Assembly: GCF_040045035.1 (NCBI RefSeq)
Contig: NZ_JBDZDS010000002.1
Coordinates: 496,001-560,000 of the forward strand
DNA from: Pseudaminobacter sp040045035
GTDB lineage: Bacteria > Pseudomonadota > Alphaproteobacteria > Rhizobiales > Rhizobiaceae
Reading direction: 5' to 3'
Length of the DNA stretch: 64,000 bases
In this document: one piece after another, positions 8,338-16,075 of the stretch
Numbering within the stretch: the first letter of the stretch is position 1
How the letters are laid out: each line of letters starts with the position of its first letter
Made by a program: the position numbers and the translations under genes
Notes under the pieces: generated by a model
Told to the model about the DNA's origin: nothing
What the model saw: the letters and a program-made list of their open reading frames with translations, nothing else
Database searches by the model: none

Positions 8338-8859
8338 TCAATGCACGTCCGCGCGCCTTTCGTAAACGGTGTAGCGTGTCGCATGGCTGTCCTTTTCGCC
8401 CGCCGGCACGTCGAGCGCGCTGACGACGCGCCAGACTTGCGGGTCGATTTCGGGAAAACGGGTGTCGCCGTCCACCTCGGCCAGCACATGCGTCACATGC
8501 AGCCTGTCGGCCAGCGGCAGCGCTTCGCGATAGATCTCGCCGCCGCCGACGATGCAGATTTCGTCCGCGCCGACCACGCAGCGGGCACGCGTCGTGGCAA
8601 GGGTGATCGCGTCCTCCAGCGAGCCGACCACCTCTGCGCCCTCCGCGCGAAAATCCCGGTCGCGCGTGACCACGATGTTCAGCCGCCCCGGCAGGGGCCG
8701 GCGTGGAAAGCTCTGCCACGTCTTGCGGCCCATGACGATCGGCTTGCCCATCGTGTCGGCCTTGAAGCGCTTGAGATCCGTGGACAGCCGCCACGGCAAC
8801 CCGCCCTCGCGTCCGATCACGCCGTTCTCGGCTATGGCCACATAGATCGTTAGTTTCAT
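8338..8859 (-). CDS. folA: Dihydrofolate reductase
   Basis: 173 residues. Reduces dihydrofolate to tetrahydrofolate with NADPH. Typical landmarks are IAENGVIGREGGLPW (substrate loop), PIVMGRKTWQSFP (NADPH binding) and ICIVGGGEIY. The start is ATG 8859; a TTG three bases earlier is less likely. The upstream DUF4424 stop overlaps this start (TGATG), so folA is probably translationally coupled to it. thyA, its usual partner in thymidylate synthesis, is about 5 kb away on the same strand. Confidence 0.95.
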   Translation of the reverse strand: MKLTIYVAIAENGVIGREGGLPWRLSTDLKRFKADTMGKPIVMGRKTWQSFPRRPLPGRLNIVVTRDRDFRAEGAEVVGSLEDAITLATTRARCVVGADEICIVGGGEIYREALPLADRLHVTHVLAEVDGDTRFPEIDPQVWRVVSALDVPAGEKDSHATRYTVYERRADVH

Positions 8860-9878
8860 CAATTGCTGCCTTCGCTTGCATCGCCGGGGCGAGTGAGGAT
8901 CAGGATGTCGAGATCGCGCTCGGGATAGAAGTCGGTGGCCTTCATGCGGAACGTGGTCGGACCAACCTTCTCGACATTCGTGCCACAGACGCTGAGAAGG
9001 TTGTCCGGATCGCCCTTGTCGATGGTCAGCGTGAAATCGCCGATGCTGCCCATCGCCCAGTTGCGGCCGGTCTTCAGAATATAGGCTATGCGGTTTTCAT
9101 AGAGCGACGGATAGCCGTTGGCCTTCTTGACCTCCTTCAGCACCGCCCGCTCGAAGGCCGCGTCCATGCAATAGCGCCGCTTGTATTCGTCGTAGGTCGG
9201 GCCCTTGAGCTTGCCGTCGTCGAGGAATCTCAGCCCGACCGTGCCGCCGAGGCTCGGCTGGTATCTGTGCGCGACCTTGACCTCCTTGCCCGCCGGAAAC
9301 ACCATGCGCCACCAATAGCTCGAGCGGAGCTGCCAGTAGGGCGTGCGCACACGCTTCCAGCCGGAGCCGTCGTCATACTCGTCGATCACGATGATGCCGC
9401 GATCGATCCAGGCATCGGCTACCGCCTGCGGCAGCTTCTCGAGCGCCTGGGTCGTCGTCTCGCCGAAGGGATAGAAGGGCACGCCATTGGCATTCAGCTC
9501 GTCGGAAATATCGATGCCGACGGCAATCGCCCGGTGCTCGAGCTCCGGCTTGACCGGCTGGCCGTCGACCGTCACCTCGAAGCCAAGGAAATTGTCCTCC
9601 CCCATCCGCGGAATGGACGGCATGCTGTAGAGATTGCCTTCGATGTCCGGCATGGGAAAGGCCACGATGGTCGAGACATCCTTGTCGGAGCTGTTGCGGA
9701 AGACATAGTCGACCGTGACCTTGTCGCGGGAGATGAACAGGTCCTCCTTTTCCATGGCCACGACATCGCTGCGCGACAGGATCAGCCCGCCGGTGCCGAG
9801 CTCGGCGATGGAATCGTTGGCCCGCGCCGGTGCAGCGGCGGCGGTGACCATCAAGGCAAGCAGCAGGCGTCGAAGCAT
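8859..9878 (-). CDS. Secreted DUF4424-family protein
   Basis: 339 residues from ATG 9878, preceded by the strong Shine-Dalgarno GGGGGGA; the frame is open for 11 more codons upstream. There is a clear signal peptide (LRRLLLALMVTAAAAPARA), then a globular, Trp/Tyr-rich body with DYVFRNSSDKDVSTIVAFPMP near residues 65-85. This matches the DUF4424 family of exported proteins of unknown function. The probable location is the periplasm. It overlaps folA by one base, an unusual partner for a housekeeping enzyme. Confidence 0.75.
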   Translation of the reverse strand: MLRRLLLALMVTAAAAPARANDSIAELGTGGLILSRSDVVAMEKEDLFISRDKVTVDYVFRNSSDKDVSTIVAFPMPDIEGNLYSMPSIPRMGEDNFLGFEVTVDGQPVKPELEHRAIAVGIDISDELNANGVPFYPFGETTTQALEKLPQAVADAWIDRGIIVIDEYDDGSGWKRVRTPYWQLRSSYWWRMVFPAGKEVKVAHRYQPSLGGTVGLRFLDDGKLKGPTYDEYKRRYCMDAAFERAVLKEVKKANGYPSLYENRIAYILKTGRNWAMGSIGDFTLTIDKGDPDNLLSVCGTNVEKVGPTTFRMKATDFYPERDLDILILTRPGDASEGSN

Positions 9879-10100
9879 GTGAAGTCCCCCCAAAAGTGCT
9901 CCTGCATCCACCGCCTCGCGACGGTTTCAGCCGAACCTCCGCTTCCGGTTCGAGTCAGCGAGGCATGGGCAGCATGTAACCCGCTTGCCGGATCGCGGGC
10001 AAAGCAAATCCGGCTTTTTGCCTCTCGCCCGGTCTCCTCCCACAGCGAAATGCCGGCTGGCGCATTGCCTCTCGCCGGAACGGCCGGCTAGTTTCTCCCA

Positions 10101-10559
10101 ATGAACCAAATCAGTTTCCGCCGGGCCCGGGAAACCGACCTTCCCGCAATCATTGCCCTGCTGGCCGACGACGAGCTCGGCCGGCAGCGGGAGGACACCA
10201 GCCATCCGCTGGCCGACTGCTACAAAAGTGCCTTCAAGGCGCTCGACGCCGATCCCAACCAGTTCCTTGCCGTTGTTACGGAAGACGAGGTCGTCGTCGG
10301 CACGCTCCAGCTCAGCTTCATTCCGGGGCTTTCCCGCAAGGGCGCCTGGCGCGGCCAGATCGAGGCCGTGCGCATCGCCGCCGACCGCCGCGGCGGCGGG
10401 CTGGGAAGGCAGATGTTCGAATGGGCGATCGCGGAATGCCGCGCGCGGGGCTGCAACCTGGTCCAGCTCACCACCGACCGGGACCGCCTCGACGCCCATC
10501 GCTTCTATGAACAGCTCGGCTTCAGCGCGAGCCATATCGGCTACAAGCTGGCGCTCTAG
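10101..10559 (+). CDS. GNAT-family N-acetyltransferase
   Basis: 152 residues. FRRARETDLPAIIALLADDELG opens the GNAT fold, the acetyl-CoA-binding motif is EAVRIAADRRGGGLGRQM, and the C-terminal RFYEQLGF is the usual GNAT motif B ending. It is a single gene, divergent from the DUF4424-folA pair. The substrate is unknown. The 222-bp divergent spacer contains a terminator-like hairpin (9987-10019) but no obvious promoter. Confidence 0.88.
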   Translation: MNQISFRRARETDLPAIIALLADDELGRQREDTSHPLADCYKSAFKALDADPNQFLAVVTEDEVVVGTLQLSFIPGLSRKGAWRGQIEAVRIAADRRGGGLGRQMFEWAIAECRARGCNLVQLTTDRDRLDAHRFYEQLGFSASHIGYKLAL

Positions 10560-10795
10560 ACCCATGTGACAGCGCTTCCGCAGGGTTCCGAACGGCCGCC
10601 TGCGCGCCTACGACGCGCTTTTTGATGCGATTTCATCGTTGATCTCGGCATTTCTGCACTAGCGATACGGTCCGTCGTGAAATAGACGGAAGCTGAATTT
10701 CGGTGGCCGTCTAACCTTCGACCGCCGCGCGGACGCTTTTGGCAAACGCCGGCTGCGTCCGATTTCGACCAGGAACGAAAAACAAGGATTTTGGA

Positions 10796-11440
10796 ATGCT
10801 GGGCTGGTTTCGGGCTTTGATGCCGAGGGAGGACCGCTTCTTCGATCTGTTCGCGAAGCATTCGCACATCGTGGTTAGCGCCGCCGAGGCTCTGCAGAAG
10901 CTGCTGGCGGGCGGCGAGGATGTCGAGAAATACTGCCGCCAGATCATCAAGCTGGAAAGCCAGGCCGACGCCATCACCCACGAGGTGATGCAGGCGGTGC
11001 GCAAGAGCTTCATCACCCCCTTCGACCGCAGCGACATCCAGGATCTGATCCAGTCGATGGACGACGCCATCGACATGATGCGCAAGACGGTGAAGACCGT
11101 CATCCTCTACGAGCAGAAGAGCTTCGACCCGCTGATGCAGGAAATGGGCGCCTCGATCGTCGCCGCGGCCCATCTGATCCACGAAGCCATCCCGCTGCTC
11201 AACAAGATCGGCACCCAGGCGCCGCGCCTCAGCGCCATCGCCATGGAGGTCACGCGCATCGAGGGCCGTTCCGACGAACTCCACGACGAAGGGCTGAAGG
11301 ACCTGTTCGGCAAGCACGGCCGCAGCGACCCCATGGCCTACATGATCGGCAGGGAACTCTATGGCCAGCTCGAGAAGGTGGTGGATAGCTTCGAGGACGT
11401 CGCCGACGAGATCAGCGGCATTTTGGTCGAGAACGTGTAG
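10796..11440 (+). CDS. DUF47/PhoU-like phosphate transport regulator
   Basis: 214 residues from ATG 10796, with AAGGA 8 bases upstream. The all-helical protein has the DUF47 pattern: LMPREDRFFDLFAKHS at the start and a central FDRSDIQDLIQSMDDAID. DUF47 proteins are PhoU-like and are nearly always encoded beside low-affinity Pit phosphate carriers, as here (pit begins 7 bases after the stop). They probably modulate Pit-type uptake. The 236-bp upstream region shows no clear Pho box. Confidence 0.92.
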   Translation: MLGWFRALMPREDRFFDLFAKHSHIVVSAAEALQKLLAGGEDVEKYCRQIIKLESQADAITHEVMQAVRKSFITPFDRSDIQDLIQSMDDAIDMMRKTVKTVILYEQKSFDPLMQEMGASIVAAAHLIHEAIPLLNKIGTQAPRLSAIAMEVTRIEGRSDELHDEGLKDLFGKHGRSDPMAYMIGRELYGQLEKVVDSFEDVADEISGILVENV

Positions 11441-11446
11441 CCGCTG

Positions 11447-12451
11447 ATGGACGCCTCGCTCGCCTTTCCGCTGCTGGTCGGCCTGATCGCGGTCGCGCTG
11501 TTCTTCGACTTCCTCAACGGCCTGCACGACGCCGCCAATTCCATCGCCACCATCGTCTCGACCCGCGTGCTGCGGCCGCAATTTGCGGTGGCCTGGGCGG
11601 CGTTCTTCAATTTCATCGCCTTCCTGTTCTTCGGCCTCCATGTCGCCCAGACCCTGGGCACCGGCATCATCGACGCCAGCATCGTCGACCCGCAGGTGAT
11701 CTTCGCCGCGCTGATGGGCGCAATCGCCTGGAACGTCATCACATGGGCGTTCGGCATTCCGTCGAGCAGCTCGCACGCGCTCATCGGCGGCCTCGTCGGC
11801 GCGGGCATGGCCAAGGCCGGCGGCGGTGCCGTGGTCTGGTCGGGGCTGTTCAAGACGTCGGCGGCCATCGTGATGTCGCCGCTCATCGGCTTCCTGCTTG
11901 CCCTGAGCCTGATCCTGATGGTCTCGTGGCTGTTCATCCGCCAGACGCCGTTTGCGGTCGACCGGACCTTCCGCGTCATGCAGTTCATCTCGGCCTCGAT
12001 GTACTCGCTCGGCCACGGCGGCAACGACGCGCAGAAGACCATGGGCATCATCGCCGTGCTGCTCTACTCGCAGGGCCAGCTCGGCAGCGAGTTCTACGTG
12101 CCATTCTGGGTGGTCATCTCCTGCCAGAGCGCCATGGCGCTGGGCACGCTGTTCGGCGGCTGGCGCATCGTCCACACGATGGGCTCCAAGATCACCCGCC
12201 TCAACCCGATGCAGGGTTTTTGCGCCGAAACCGGCGGCGCGCTGACCCTGTTCCTGGCGACGTATCTCGGCATTCCCGTGTCCACCACCCACACCATCAC
12301 CGGCGCCATCGTCGGCGTCGGCGCGGCCCGCCGGGTGTCGGCAGTGCGCTGGGGCATCGCCGGCAACATCGTCGTCGCCTGGGTCATCACCCTGCCGATC
12401 GCGGCCGCGATTTCGGCACTGTGCTATATGGCGGTCGGGTTCTTCCTCTAG
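11447..12451 (+). CDS. pit: Low-affinity inorganic phosphate transporter (Pit family)
   Basis: 334 residues with about ten hydrophobic segments. The paired signature repeats of the PiT family are present: FDFLNGLHDAANSIATIVST near residue 20 and FCAETGGALTLFLATYLGIP around residues 260-280, with GGLVGAG and SSSSHALIGG between. Proton- or metal-phosphate symport across the inner membrane is the family function. It is co-transcribed with the DUF47 regulator. Confidence 0.94.
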   Translation: MDASLAFPLLVGLIAVALFFDFLNGLHDAANSIATIVSTRVLRPQFAVAWAAFFNFIAFLFFGLHVAQTLGTGIIDASIVDPQVIFAALMGAIAWNVITWAFGIPSSSSHALIGGLVGAGMAKAGGGAVVWSGLFKTSAAIVMSPLIGFLLALSLILMVSWLFIRQTPFAVDRTFRVMQFISASMYSLGHGGNDAQKTMGIIAVLLYSQGQLGSEFYVPFWVVISCQSAMALGTLFGGWRIVHTMGSKITRLNPMQGFCAETGGALTLFLATYLGIPVSTTHTITGAIVGVGAARRVSAVRWGIAGNIVVAWVITLPIAAAISALCYMAVGFFL

Positions 12452-12470
12452 GCGCAAACGCACGACCAAA

Positions 12471-12497
12471 CGCCTCGCTCCCTCATCGGGCGAGGCG
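12471..12497 (+). terminator. Stem-loop after pit, possible terminator
   Basis: CGCCTCGC (12471-12478) pairs perfectly with GCGAGGCG (12490-12497) across an 11-nt loop, 20 bases after the pit stop. No T-tract follows, so it may be a factor-dependent terminator or an mRNA-stabilising hairpin. Confidence 0.35.
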
Positions 12498-12616
12498 CGA
12501 GCATCGAATACCCGCACGCGAGCAGCGCCGCGCAACTGCCCACGCATGATCGGAAGAGGTGTATACTCGGCCAGCTTTATGCCGCCACGGCATATTGCTC
12601 GGCAGGAGTTGAACCA

Positions 12617-13468
12617 ATGACCGATGCCAAATCCAAGCTTCGGGGAGACATCACACCGACGCCGCCTGCTGATCCGCTATTGAGCTCGGCACCATCAAAT
12701 TCTCCGGCTGTAGTGGGCTACCTTGTTGCGTTTGCGATGACGGCCGTCGCGGCGCTTATGGCTATCAGTGTCAACATTGAGGCAAATGTCCCAAACCTCT
12801 CCCTCATATTTGTCGTGCCGGTGGTTATAGGGGGCGTTGCTTTCGGTCTGGGCCCCTCCCTCTTCTCGGCCATACTTGGTGCTCTCGCTTATAATTTCTT
12901 CCTGACTGAGCCTCGCTACTCACTCATGGTCAAGGACCCGACAAATATCTGGGCGATTGCACTGCTTTTTATCATCGGGCTTATCGTAAGCGGCGTTGCC
13001 TACACTTCCAGGCGGAGGGCGACTGATGCGGCACTCCTGAGAAGGCAGGCGACAGTGTTGAAATGCTACAGTCGCGACATTCTGGCGGCCGGCAACACGG
13101 AGACGATCGTCTCACTCACCTCCGAAGCCCTCGCCGCGCTCTTCCGAGTTCCTGTCGTCGTGATACTTGTCGCGGAGGGAAAAGTGGTTTCCGTCAAAAA
13201 AGCAGCCAGCGGCGTGGAACCCCAGGAGGCTGAATTTGAGATGGCCCTATCGTCTTTGGCGACGGAAACTGTCACGCGCGCCGGGATCTACCCGGCTGTC
13301 ACCTCGCGCTTCGACTTTTGGCCAGTGGCAACGGAGGTGGGTCAGGGTGCCGTCATTGGACTCGCATTCGACTCCGACGAACGTCCTTCGTCGCCCGACA
13401 CATTGGTCGATATCGTCAGGAGTGTCATGGCGCTGGCGCTTGAGCGTCGGCACAAACCACCCATCTGA
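12617..13468 (+). CDS. Orphan DUF4118 (KdpD-like) membrane sensor fragment
   Basis: 283 residues. After a polar N-terminus come four closely spaced hydrophobic helices (about residues 32-50, 57-75, 80-95, 115-135) with the DUF4118 pattern, including GPSLFSAILGALAYNFFLTEP. Next is a GAF-like soluble region (about 150-280). In KdpD this module sits between a UspA domain and a histidine kinase; both are absent and the gene simply stops. An AGGAG Shine-Dalgarno precedes the ATG. Base composition looks lower in GC than its neighbours, suggesting transfer. Kinase activity is not expected; a sensory or scaffolding role is guesswork. Confidence 0.75.
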   Translation: MTDAKSKLRGDITPTPPADPLLSSAPSNSPAVVGYLVAFAMTAVAALMAISVNIEANVPNLSLIFVVPVVIGGVAFGLGPSLFSAILGALAYNFFLTEPRYSLMVKDPTNIWAIALLFIIGLIVSGVAYTSRRRATDAALLRRQATVLKCYSRDILAAGNTETIVSLTSEALAALFRVPVVVILVAEGKVVSVKKAASGVEPQEAEFEMALSSLATETVTRAGIYPAVTSRFDFWPVATEVGQGAVIGLAFDSDERPSSPDTLVDIVRSVMALALERRHKPPI

Positions 13469-13540
13469 GATGTTCGTCGCGAAGGGCAGCTTGACTCCTG
13501 TCGCCCAATAGAGAAGCGCCGCCCGGGCAGCGCCTGCCGC

Positions 13541-14335
13541 TTACACCGCGATCGGGGCGCGGATGGTGGGATCGGCCTCGTAATTCTCCAGCCTGAAATC
13601 CTCGAAGCGGAAGGCGAACAGGTCCTTCACCTCCGGATTGATCCACATCGTGGGCAATGGCTTCGGCGTGCGCGCAAGCTGCTCGCGCGCCTGCTCGAAA
13701 TGGTTCGAGTAGATATGCGCGTCGCCTAGCGTGTGAACGAAGTCACCCGGCTTCAGCCCGGTCACCTGCGCCACCATCATCGTCAGCAGCGCATAGGAGG
13801 CGATGTTGAAGGGCACGCCCAGGAAGATGTCGCCCGAACGCTGGTAGAGCTGGCAGGAGAGCCTGCCCTCCGAGACGTAGAACTGGAACAGGCAGTGGCA
13901 GGGCGGCAGCGCCATCTCGTCCACCTCGGCCGGGTTCCAGGCCGAGACGATCAGCCGGCGCGAATTGGGATTGGTACGCAGTTGCGTCAGCAGATTGGCG
14001 ATCTGGTCGATGCGCTCGCCGTTCGGGGCCGGCCAGGAACGCCACTGCGCGCCATAGACGGGGCCGAGATCGCCATTAGCGTCGGCCCACTCGTCCCAGA
14101 TGGTGACGCCGTGGTCGTGCAGATACTTTATGTTGGTGTCGCCCTTCAGGAACCAGAGCAGCTCGTGGATGATCGACTTCAGGTGCAGCTTCTTGGTGGT
14201 CGTCACCGGAAAGCCGTCGGCCAAGTCGAAGCGCATCTGGTAGCCGAACACCGAGCGCGTGCCGGTACCCGTGCGGTCGCCGCGATCGACTCCGTTGTCG
14301 AGCACATGTCTGAGGAGGTCGAGGTACTGGCGCAT
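13541..14335 (-). CDS. thyA: Thymidylate synthase ThyA
   Basis: 264 residues from ATG 14335, the same length as E. coli ThyA; a TTG at 14365 would add ten residues. Converts dUMP to dTMP with methylene-tetrahydrofolate. Visible motifs are RGDRTGTGT near the start, the catalytic-Cys region LPPCHCLFQFYV and the dUMP-binding QRSGDIFLGVPFNIASYA. It supplies dihydrofolate to FolA, encoded 5 kb away. It is convergent with the DUF4118 gene across a 72-bp gap. Confidence 0.96.
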   Translation of the reverse strand: MRQYLDLLRHVLDNGVDRGDRTGTGTRSVFGYQMRFDLADGFPVTTTKKLHLKSIIHELLWFLKGDTNIKYLHDHGVTIWDEWADANGDLGPVYGAQWRSWPAPNGERIDQIANLLTQLRTNPNSRRLIVSAWNPAEVDEMALPPCHCLFQFYVSEGRLSCQLYQRSGDIFLGVPFNIASYALLTMMVAQVTGLKPGDFVHTLGDAHIYSNHFEQAREQLARTPKPLPTMWINPEVKDLFAFRFEDFRLENYEADPTIRAPIAV

Positions 14336-14446
14336 CGGATTCGCTTGATTCGGTAATTTTGCCAATCATAGCGCATGCCCCGGTCCGCGCCACGCATAAC
14401 CGGGCCCATCCCCAACTGGAGGCCGTCAGGCTTGATCGCCTGGCGC

Positions 14447-14758
14447 CTAGATCGCGCCCAGCTTGCCGAGTTCCTTCGCGGCCAGGTAGTAGAAGGTCAC
14501 GCGGTGTTTGCTGTGGTCGGCCGCCATCGTCTTGCAGACCTTTTCCACCACGGCCTCGGCCTTGGCGTCGTCGGTCACGCCGAGCTTCTTGGCGATCCAG
14601 CTCTCCTTGACGCGCTCGAGCTCCTTGGGATCGGTGCAGGACACCAGCGACGAATCGCGGTTGCGCAGCGCAATTCCCAGATGCTTCACGATCTTCTCGA
14701 CCGCAGCCGCATCGGCGCCGGCATCGTATTTTTTGACGTCTGCAAGATAGTCGCTCAT
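14447..14758 (-). CDS. DUF2853 family protein
   Basis: 103 residues from ATG 14758, with a strong AGGGGA Shine-Dalgarno. The sequence opens MSDYLADVKKYDAGAD and is helical and Lys/Ala-rich, with two cysteines, matching the small cytosolic DUF2853 family common in alphaproteobacteria. The function is unknown. It lies between thyA and ssrA and is probably a single-gene unit. Confidence 0.78.
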   Translation of the reverse strand: MSDYLADVKKYDAGADAAAVEKIVKHLGIALRNRDSSLVSCTDPKELERVKESWIAKKLGVTDDAKAEAVVEKVCKTMAADHSKHRVTFYYLAAKELGKLGAI

Positions 14759-14914
14759 GCGTATTCCCCTTCTGGAACAATATGACATTCGTTCGATGGG
14801 GCCTCGCGAAAGCGCAACCTTTTGCGTTTCCAGACAATTCCCCACGACCGGAAACTTGTGGCAGGGCGGGCGACAATCAACCCTCTGTTGCAAGCGGATA
14901 ACGTCGAAAGCGGC

Positions 14915-14944
14915 CTTTCATTTTCCGCGAACGCTGCCTATATT
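14915..14944 (+). promoter_or_regulatory. Possible ssrA promoter
   Basis: CTTTCA (14915-14920) and TATATT (14939-14944) are spaced by 18 bases on the plus strand. The extended -10 CCTATATTCG fits alphaproteobacterial -10 elements, including heat-shock ones. It would start transcription around 14950, just before the predicted 5' end of the tmRNA acceptor piece. Confidence 0.4.
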
Positions 14945-14954
14945 CGCGCTGTCA

Positions 14955-15290
14955 GCTCGACTGACTATGGCAATAAACAGGCGATGCAATAAACCGTTCG
15001 GACCCGGGGGCGGTACCCGGCGCCTCCACCAAAAACCGCTCGGATCGAGGAGCGGCTTTTGCTGGGGGCGAAATAGGATCGACGAAGGCGTAAAGATCGT
15101 ACTTTTGCTCGGCATTGTACCACCGTTATCGGGCTAAACTTATAGTTGCCAACGACAACTATGCGGAAGCACGTCTCGCTGCTTAATGCGGTGCGATAGC
15201 TTCAAATCAAGCCTTAGGCCGTCGCAGGTCTAAGCGGGGTTCGGAGGTACCTGGCAACAGAAACCTCCACTTCTCCCTCCCTTCTATAGT
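14955..15290 (+). ncRNA. ssrA: tmRNA (ssrA), circularly permuted two-piece form
   Basis: Rescues stalled ribosomes and tags nascent proteins for proteolysis. The acceptor piece ends at 15031 with CGCCTCC, A, CCA (15021-15031). A 32-nt intervening segment (15032-15063) with hairpin CCGCTC/GAGCGG follows, then the coding piece starts GGGGGCG (15064-15070). GGGGGCG pairs fully with CGCCTCC, with G-U at position 3, the alanyl-tRNA synthetase identity pair. The tag frame at 15148-15186 encodes ANDNYAEARLAA and a stop. A 3' hairpin GGAGGT/ACCTCC (15243-15268) is near the end. The outer ends (about 14955 and 15270-15290) are estimates. The piece order is that expected of the alphaproteobacterial permuted gene. 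Confidence 0.93.
15148..15186 (+). other. tmRNA proteolysis tag reading frame
   Basis: Resume codon GCC at 15148, then AAC GAC AAC TAT GCG GAA GCA CGT CTC GCT GCT TAA. With the alanine carried by the tmRNA itself, the added tag is AANDNYAEARLAA. The C-terminal LAA is the ClpX-recognition end, and the AND-NY portion is the segment bound by SspB, which is encoded from 16076. Confidence 0.93.
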
Positions 15291-15392
15291 TCTGCCTCCG
15301 CCAGCTTCCGTGCGGCGCGTCTTTGCGCGCGCGCCCTGCAGCGGCCTGGCGATTTTCCCTTTTCGACAAGCCATCCTTTCACGCGAGGTCCC

Positions 15393-15950
15393 ATGACACT
15401 GGCCCTGACAGACCGCTATTTCGTGCTGACCGGAGGTCCCGGCTCCGGCAAGACGACTTTGATCGACGCGCTCCGTGCCGCCGGCCATTCGACCGCGCCG
15501 GAAGCCGGTCGCGGCATCATCCAGCACCAGATCGCCGTCTCCGGCCCCGCCCTGCCCTGGCGCGATCCCGCGCTGTTCGCCGAGCTGATGCTGGCCTGGG
15601 AGATGCGCTCGCACGAGGCGGCGCGGGCGGAAGCCGGCCCGGTCTGCTTCGACCGCGGCGTGCCGGACGTGGCCGGCTATCTTCGCCTCATCGGTTTGCC
15701 GGTACCGGCCCACATCGAGAAGGCTGCCGAACGCTTCCGTTACAACCGCAAGGTCTTCATTCTCCCGCCCTGGCCGGAAATCTTCCGGCAGGACGCCGAG
15801 CGCCGGCAGGATCTCGATGAAGCCCGCCGCACTTACGACGCCATGGTCGAGACCTACACCGCCTGCGGCTATGAGTTGATGGAGGTTCCGCGCTGGCCGG
15901 TCGAGGAGCGTCTGCGCTTCCTGGCCAACCAGGTCGCCACGAGCCGCTAA
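15393..15950 (+). CDS. AAA_28-type predicted ATPase/kinase-like protein
   Basis: 185 residues. A Walker A motif GGPGSGKTTL lies at residues 14-23 and a kinase-like VCFDRGVPDVAGYL near residue 85, typical of the AAA_28 family of small P-loop proteins resembling nucleotide kinases. The specific substrate is unknown. It is a single gene between ssrA and sspB, starting at ATG 15393 (ACTGGCCCTG follows). Its placement between the tag RNA and its adaptor is probably incidental. Confidence 0.78.
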   Translation: MTLALTDRYFVLTGGPGSGKTTLIDALRAAGHSTAPEAGRGIIQHQIAVSGPALPWRDPALFAELMLAWEMRSHEAARAEAGPVCFDRGVPDVAGYLRLIGLPVPAHIEKAAERFRYNRKVFILPPWPEIFRQDAERRQDLDEARRTYDAMVETYTACGYELMEVPRWPVEERLRFLANQVATSR

Positions 15951-16075
15951 CCTCACGCTAACTTTGCACGGCCGCAACACGCTCTGTCCCTGTTGCGCTC
16001 GCGCGCTATATGCGGTTTACGATAGAAACGAGCTTGATTACAGCTAGGCCCCCGATTCACCGGAAGCGCAGTCGC

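Noticed and set aside
10560..10795. Pho box upstream of the DUF47-pit genes
   Set aside because: Only a lone half-like TGTGACA was found, with no repeated 7-bp units at the required spacing.
10556..12547. 663-codon minus-strand open frame
   Set aside because: Antisense of the DUF47-pit genes, Asp/His/Arg-rich shadow sequence.
15032..15063. Terminator-like hairpin with A and T runs
   Set aside because: Lies between the acceptor and coding pieces of the permuted tmRNA; it fits the intervening segment that must be transcribed and processed.
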